Part shown: piece by piece, positions 59,822 through 64,000 of the stretch
Position numbering within the stretch: position 1 is the stretch's first letter
Layout of the letters: each line of letters starts with the position of its first letter
Origin: Rariglobus sp041662485
Lineage (GTDB): Bacteria; Verrucomicrobiota; Verrucomicrobiia; Opitutales; Opitutaceae
Direction of reading: 5' to 3'
Assembly (NCBI GenBank): GCA_041662485.1
Contig: JBAZSJ010000018.1
Location: forward strand, 1-64,000
Length of the DNA: 64,000 nucleotides
Notes under the pieces: generated by a model
Seen by the model: only the letters and a program-made list of their open reading frames with translations
What the model was told of the DNA's origin: nothing
Databases searched by the model: none
Translations under genes and position numbers: made by a program

Positions 59822-62332
59822 TTATTTCGACAGTGCGCGGACCTCGGCGGCGGTCGAGCAGGCAAGTGCGCGTTGCGCCAAGGCGCGGAGGGATTTGATC
59901 GAAGAGCGGCGCAGGTGGGCCTTCACGGCGGCGAGCGACGGGGCGCTCATGCTGAGCTCGGCGACGCCGAGCCCCGTGAGAATGGAAGCTCCCAGCGTTT
60001 CGCCGGCCGCCCCGCCGCACACGCCGACCCATTTGCCCTCGGCGGCCGCGGCTTTGACGGTGAGATCGATCAGGCGGAGCACGGCGGGATGCAGCGCGTC
60101 GGCTTCCTTGCCGAGCTCCGGGTGCTGGCGGTCGATGGCGAGCGCGTATTGCGTGAGGTCGTTGGTGCCGACCGAAAAGAAATCGGCCTCGCGGGCGAAC
60201 TCGCGGGCCATCAGCACGACCGAGGGAACCTCGACCATGATGCCGAGTTCGCACACGGGCGCGCCCAGCTCGGCGCGGACGGCTTCGGCGAGTTTCTTCG
60301 CGGCGCGCAGGTCTTCGAGCGTCGTGACCATCGGGAACATGATTTTCACCGCCCCGGCCTCGGCGGTCGCGGCGGCGCGATAGATGGCGCGCAGCTGGGT
60401 CTTGAAGACGTCGGGACGGCGCAGGCACAGACGGATGCCACGCACGCCGAGGAACGGGTTTTCCTCCTTCGTGAGGCCGAGGTAGGGCACGATCTTGTCG
60501 CCGCCGATGTCGAGCGTGCGGATGATGAGGGGCAGGCCGTTGAGCGCGCCGATCATCGTGGTATAGGCAAGAAATTGCTCCTCCTCGGTCGGCGCGGTCT
60601 CGCGGCCAAGAAAGAGAAACTCCGTGCGCAACAGGCCGACGCCCTCGGCACCTGCCCCGACGGCGACGGCGGCTTCCTCGGCATGGCCGATGTTGGCGAC
60701 GATCTCGACGCGGTGACCGTCGCTCGTGAGCGCAGGATGGAAACGGTCGGCATCGGCCGCCGCCTGGTGAAGCGCGAGGTGGGCCTGAAATTCCTTCGCC
60801 GAAGCGAGTGCGAACTCTTCTGGATGCGGATAGAGGCGTCCGCCACCGCCATCGAGAATCGCCATCGCGCCGTCTGGCAGCGAAAGGACTTCGCTCCCCG
60901 CCCCCACCACGGCCGGCAGGCCGCGGGCGCGGGCGATGATCGCGGTGTGGGAAGTCGGGCCGCCGGCGGCGGTGCAGAGACCGAGGATCTTTTTGGGATC
61001 AAGGCGCGCGGTGTCCGAAGGCGTGAGATCGTCCGCCACCAAAATACATTGTCCGGCGGGCAGCACCGGATCGCGGCTCACGACACCCGAAAAAAGACGC
61101 AGCACGCGCTGGCCGATGTCGCGCAGATCGGCGGCGCGGCCGGCGAGGCGTTCATTTTTCAGGCGGCTGACCTCGGCGACGCGGCGGCCGATGACCTGCT
61201 GCCATGACCACGGGGCGGCGTGTCCCTCGTTGATGATGGCAACCACCTCCGCGTGCATCTCGGGGTCGGCGATGAGAGCCTGGTGCGCCTTGAAAATCTC
61301 CGCCTGCGCCGCCACCGGACACGCTTCGGCGTCGCTCTCCAGACGTTTCAGTTCGGCGGTCGCCTCGGCGAGAAACTTGTCGAGCCGACGACGCTCGGCC
61401 GCGGGTTCGCCTCGGGTGTCCTCGACGGCGAGCATCTCGGCGCGGAAACGGAAGATCGGCGCGATGGCCATGCCGGGGGCGGCGGACGTGCCGACGATGA
61501 CCGCCGTGACGGTCTCCGGAGGAGTCCACGCCTGGACGATGGCCGCATCATGGGCGGAAGGTTCGTCCACGTCGCCAAGTCCGCTTTCGACGGCTTCGCG
61601 GAGGACGGCGAGCGCGGCGTCGGCGTCGCCACCGCGCGCCTCGATGCGCAGCGTCGAACCGCTCTCCACGCCGAGACGCAGGAGCGAGGCCATGGCCTTG
61701 CCGTTGGCGGCGCGGTCGCCGTGAACGACGCGGATCTCGGACGAAAAATCGGCGGCGATCTCGGCAAACTTGGTCGCGGGACGGGCGTGCAGACCGGCGT
61801 GGCCGGTCAGGACAACGTCAACGCGCGCGGCATCGGGCCAGGGTTCGACGGGCGCGGCGGCGGGTTTGTCGGCGGACGCCCCACGGCGAAGGGCCGCGAG
61901 GATGTCGTTGGCGTCGGTCGTGGTGGCGAGGCGGCGGGCGGCGGCATCATCGTCGAGCACGTCGGTGAGCGCGGCGAGGATATCAAGGTGTTCGTCTCCG
62001 CGCGCGGCGATGCCGACGACGACGTGGACGATCTGGTCGTCGTTCCAGCGGACGCCGTCGGGAAGTTGCACGACGGCGAGGCCGGTTTTGTTGATAAGCG
62101 TGCGGTCCTTCTGCTGGCCGTGCGGAATGGCGATGCCGTGGCCGAGACAGGTGTTGGCCTGGCCCTCGCGGGCGAGCATGCTCTCGATGTAGCCGGCCTC
62201 GATGTAACCGGCCTCGACGAGGAGCTGGCCGGCGAGACGGATGGCGGAAGTCTTGTCAGTCGCGGTCGCACCGAGCCGGATGGTGCGCACCGTCAGCGGA
62301 AGATCGGCGGAGCGTGGGGCGATGGTCGTCAT
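59822..62332 (-). CDS. fruB: PTS fusion protein IIA(Fru)-HPr-Enzyme I
   Basis: One polypeptide carries the phosphate from PEP to the fructose permease. The 836-residue product has a IIA domain (about 1-155, phospho-His71 in GIAIPHGQ), an HPr domain (about 170-255, His182 in AGLHARPATKF) and a complete Enzyme I (about 270-836). Enzyme I includes GGPTSHTAIIARARGLP (phospho-His near 461) and the PEP-binding end. With all general PTS functions included, the operon can run independently of ptsHI. It is 18 bases after fruA. Such triple fusions are known in Xanthomonas- and Pseudomonas-type fructose systems. Confidence 0.95.
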   Translation of the reverse strand: MTTIAPRSADLPLTVRTIRLGATATDKTSAIRLAGQLLVEAGYIEAGYIESMLAREGQANTCLGHGIAIPHGQQKDRTLINKTGLAVVQLPDGVRWNDDQIVHVVVGIAARGDEHLDILAALTDVLDDDAAARRLATTTDANDILAALRRGASADKPAAAPVEPWPDAARVDVVLTGHAGLHARPATKFAEIAADFSSEIRVVHGDRAANGKAMASLLRLGVESGSTLRIEARGGDADAALAVLREAVESGLGDVDEPSAHDAAIVQAWTPPETVTAVIVGTSAAPGMAIAPIFRFRAEMLAVEDTRGEPAAERRRLDKFLAEATAELKRLESDAEACPVAAQAEIFKAHQALIADPEMHAEVVAIINEGHAAPWSWQQVIGRRVAEVSRLKNERLAGRAADLRDIGQRVLRLFSGVVSRDPVLPAGQCILVADDLTPSDTARLDPKKILGLCTAAGGPTSHTAIIARARGLPAVVGAGSEVLSLPDGAMAILDGGGGRLYPHPEEFALASAKEFQAHLALHQAAADADRFHPALTSDGHRVEIVANIGHAEEAAVAVGAGAEGVGLLRTEFLFLGRETAPTEEEQFLAYTTMIGALNGLPLIIRTLDIGGDKIVPYLGLTKEENPFLGVRGIRLCLRRPDVFKTQLRAIYRAAATAEAGAVKIMFPMVTTLEDLRAAKKLAEAVRAELGAPVCELGIMVEVPSVVLMAREFAREADFFSVGTNDLTQYALAIDRQHPELGKEADALHPAVLRLIDLTVKAAAAEGKWVGVCGGAAGETLGASILTGLGVAELSMSAPSLAAVKAHLRRSSIKSLRALAQRALACSTAAEVRALSK

Positions 62333-62350
62333 GACGGTAATTTTAGCCGA

Positions 62351-64000
62351 TCAAGCGGTGGCGGCAACCGGCGCGGAGTCTTTGGGCAACGTAAGCAACA
62401 GCGCTCCCGTGGTGACCACCGTGCCGGCGATGATCGCGAGCAGATAAGGAACGAGATGCGTGACCGCACCGGGAATCAGGAGGGCGAAGACGCCCCCGTG
62501 CGGCACGAGAAGCTGCACGCCCGAAACCATGCTGAGCGCACCGGTGACGGCCGAGCCGAGCATGAGGGCGGGGATGACGCGCAGCGGATTTTTGGCGGCG
62601 AAGGGAATCGCGCCCTCGGTGATGAAGGCGAGCCCGAGCACGGCGGCGGCGCCACCGGCCTTGCGCTCGTCGGCATCGAAGCGGTTCTTGGCAAGCCACA
62701 CGGCGAGGGCGATGCCGAGCGGAGGCGTCATGCCGGCGGCCATGATGGCGGCCATGGGCGTGTAAACCTGGCTGCCGAGCAGGCCGACGCCGAAGGTGTA
62801 GGCGGCCTTGTTGACGGGACCGCCCATGTCGAAGGCCATCATCGAGCCGAGGATCACGCCGAGGAGGAGGGCGTTCGCGCCCCGCATGGAATTGAGCCAT
62901 TCGGTCATGGTCGAGAGAATCGCCTGCACCGGCGGGGCGATCACGAAGATCATCGCCAGGCCCACCGTGAGCGTGGAAAGAAACGGCAGGATGAGGACGG
63001 GCTTCAGGCCTTCGAGGTTGTCGGGGAGCTTGATTTTTCGTGCGAGAAACAGCGTCAGATATCCGGCGAGAAAGCCCGACACGATGCCGCCGAGAAAACC
63101 GGCGCCGAGTTGTTGCGCGAGCAGACCACCAACCAAGCCGGGCGCAAGGCCGGGACGGTCCGCGATGGAAAACGCAATGTAGCCTGAGAGCACCGCAACC
63201 ATGAGCTGAAAGGCCGCGCCGCCACCGATCTGGCTGAGCGCGGCGGCGAAGGTGCCCTTCTCGTTGCCCGCGTAAATGCCGCCGATGGCGAAGGCCAGCG
63301 CGATGGCGAGGCCGCCCGCGATCACGATGGGCAACATGTGCGAGACGCCCGTCATGAGGTGCTTGTAGGCGCCGGAACGCGCGCTGCTGCGGCCGGCTTT
63401 GAGTTGCTCGACGCTTTGCGCGAGGCCGGCGGAACCGGCCACGGGCACGGGCAACGCGAGGGCGTCGGTGATGACCTTCTGGCCGTGGTGCATCGCCTCC
63501 TTGGTGGAGACGCGGGCGAGGGCCTTGCCGCCGAAGCGGGCGAGATCGACGTTGGTGTCGGCGGCGATCACCACGGCGTCGGCCGCGGCAATTTCCTCGG
63601 GCGTGAGTTGGTTCTTCGCTCCGACCGAACCCTGCGTCTCGACACGGATGTCGTGACCGAGCGCGGCGGCGGCTTTCTTGAGCGCCTCGGCCGCCATGAA
63701 CGTGTGGGCGATCCCCGTGGGGCACGAGGTGATGCCGACAAGGCGCTTGCGTGCCACGACCGGCGCGACGGAAGCGGCTGGCGCAGCCTGGGCGACGACC
63801 GGCGACACACGAGCGAGCGCCGCATCGAGAATCGCCTGCGGATGGCGGATGGCCGCGCTGGTGCGGGTTTCGTAAACGTTTTTCCCCGAAAAACGAGCCG
63901 TGTCCACGGCCGCATCGACCGCGAGCAGGATCACATCGGCGGCGGCGATGTCGGCGGCGGTCAGCGCGCCGATCGGGCCGGCGGGATCGGAGACTTCCAC
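62351..64000 (-). CDS. fruA: Fructose PTS permease IIB-IIC (5' end beyond window)
   Basis: This membrane component transports fructose and phosphorylates it to fructose 1-phosphate. The visible 549 residues contain part of a duplicated IIB' domain (about 1-65), an intact IIB domain with the phospho-Cys in VGITSCPTGIAHTFMAAEAL (about 88-107), and a IIC domain with about ten helices (about 210-545). The start codon lies beyond base 64000, so the N-terminus is incomplete. It is the first visible gene of the fru operon. No FruR-type regulator is within the window. Confidence 0.94.
   Translation of the reverse strand: MEVSDPAGPIGALTAADIAAADVILLAVDAAVDTARFSGKNVYETRTSAAIRHPQAILDAALARVSPVVAQAAPAASVAPVVARKRLVGITSCPTGIAHTFMAAEALKKAAAALGHDIRVETQGSVGAKNQLTPEEIAAADAVVIAADTNVDLARFGGKALARVSTKEAMHHGQKVITDALALPVPVAGSAGLAQSVEQLKAGRSSARSGAYKHLMTGVSHMLPIVIAGGLAIALAFAIGGIYAGNEKGTFAAALSQIGGGAAFQLMVAVLSGYIAFSIADRPGLAPGLVGGLLAQQLGAGFLGGIVSGFLAGYLTLFLARKIKLPDNLEGLKPVLILPFLSTLTVGLAMIFVIAPPVQAILSTMTEWLNSMRGANALLLGVILGSMMAFDMGGPVNKAAYTFGVGLLGSQVYTPMAAIMAAGMTPPLGIALAVWLAKNRFDADERKAGGAAAVLGLAFITEGAIPFAAKNPLRVIPALMLGSAVTGALSMVSGVQLLVPHGGVFALLIPGAVTHLVPYLLAIIAGTVVTTGALLLTLPKDSAPVAATA

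Noticed and set aside
62150..62230. Tandem duplication EAGYIEAGYIE in the PTS IIA domain
   Set aside because: The IIA family normally has two similar G-Y-I/V phrases here (L-x-x-x-G-x-V ... Y-V-x-x-M), so it is not a special duplication.

Overview
The window is a high-GC bacterial chromosome segment. Its gene content and repeats best fit the Verrucomicrobiota, probably Opitutaceae or a relative. Pointers are long GC-rich genes with dense antisense shadow ORFs, an ECF sigma/VWA/giant-protein locus, a sulfatase-like lifestyle of SGNH and alpha/beta hydrolases, and many palindromic intergenic repeats. The lineage call is an inference from gene content, not from a marker gene.

Layout. 1-550: a possible IS21-type element end, then a vapB antitoxin whose vapC partner is cut off after about 15 codons. 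646-14479 (minus): a nuoB-to-nuoN respiratory complex I operon ending in a clear terminator, with no nuoA in front of nuoB. 14700-14787: tRNA-Ser(GGA). 14868-16658: secreted SGNH hydrolase. 16923-28357 (minus): an ECF sigma factor, a VWA/anti-sigma-like membrane protein and a 2334-residue membrane protein built from two homologous halves. 28736-31683 (plus): hemN, queD and an HDOD protein. 32178-34111 (plus): sufU and sufS. 34112-35053: repeats, the stump of an MmeI-type restriction-methylase and an AT-rich island.

35054-44773 (minus) is the most interesting part. Seven genes all overlap end to start: class I HMG-CoA reductase, UbiA prenyltransferase, a rifampicin-phosphotransferase-like dikinase, a BtaA-like DUF3419 enzyme, a phytol/dolichol-kinase-like membrane protein, a GNAT acetyltransferase and an OleC-like AMP ligase. 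A histidine kinase (44895-45809) precedes them on the same strand. Together they look like a dedicated pathway for an isoprenoid-derived lipid or small molecule that I cannot match to a described system.

46088-50766 (plus): pyruvate:ferredoxin oxidoreductase and its usual PyrD-like neighbour. 51068-53997 (plus): SbmA/BacA-type ABC exporter and a secreted esterase. 54129-57311: MBL hydrolase and ChrA (minus), a small Cys-rich protein (plus), and a Bax-inhibitor-1 protein (minus). 57452-64000 (minus): a fructose PTS operon, fruA (cut by the window edge), a IIA-HPr-EI fusion, fruK and an OprB-type porin, which together take up, phosphorylate and commit fructose.

At least six families of short palindromic or inverted repeats fill the intergenic gaps. 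Several sit inside operons, against stop codons, or inside a coding region.
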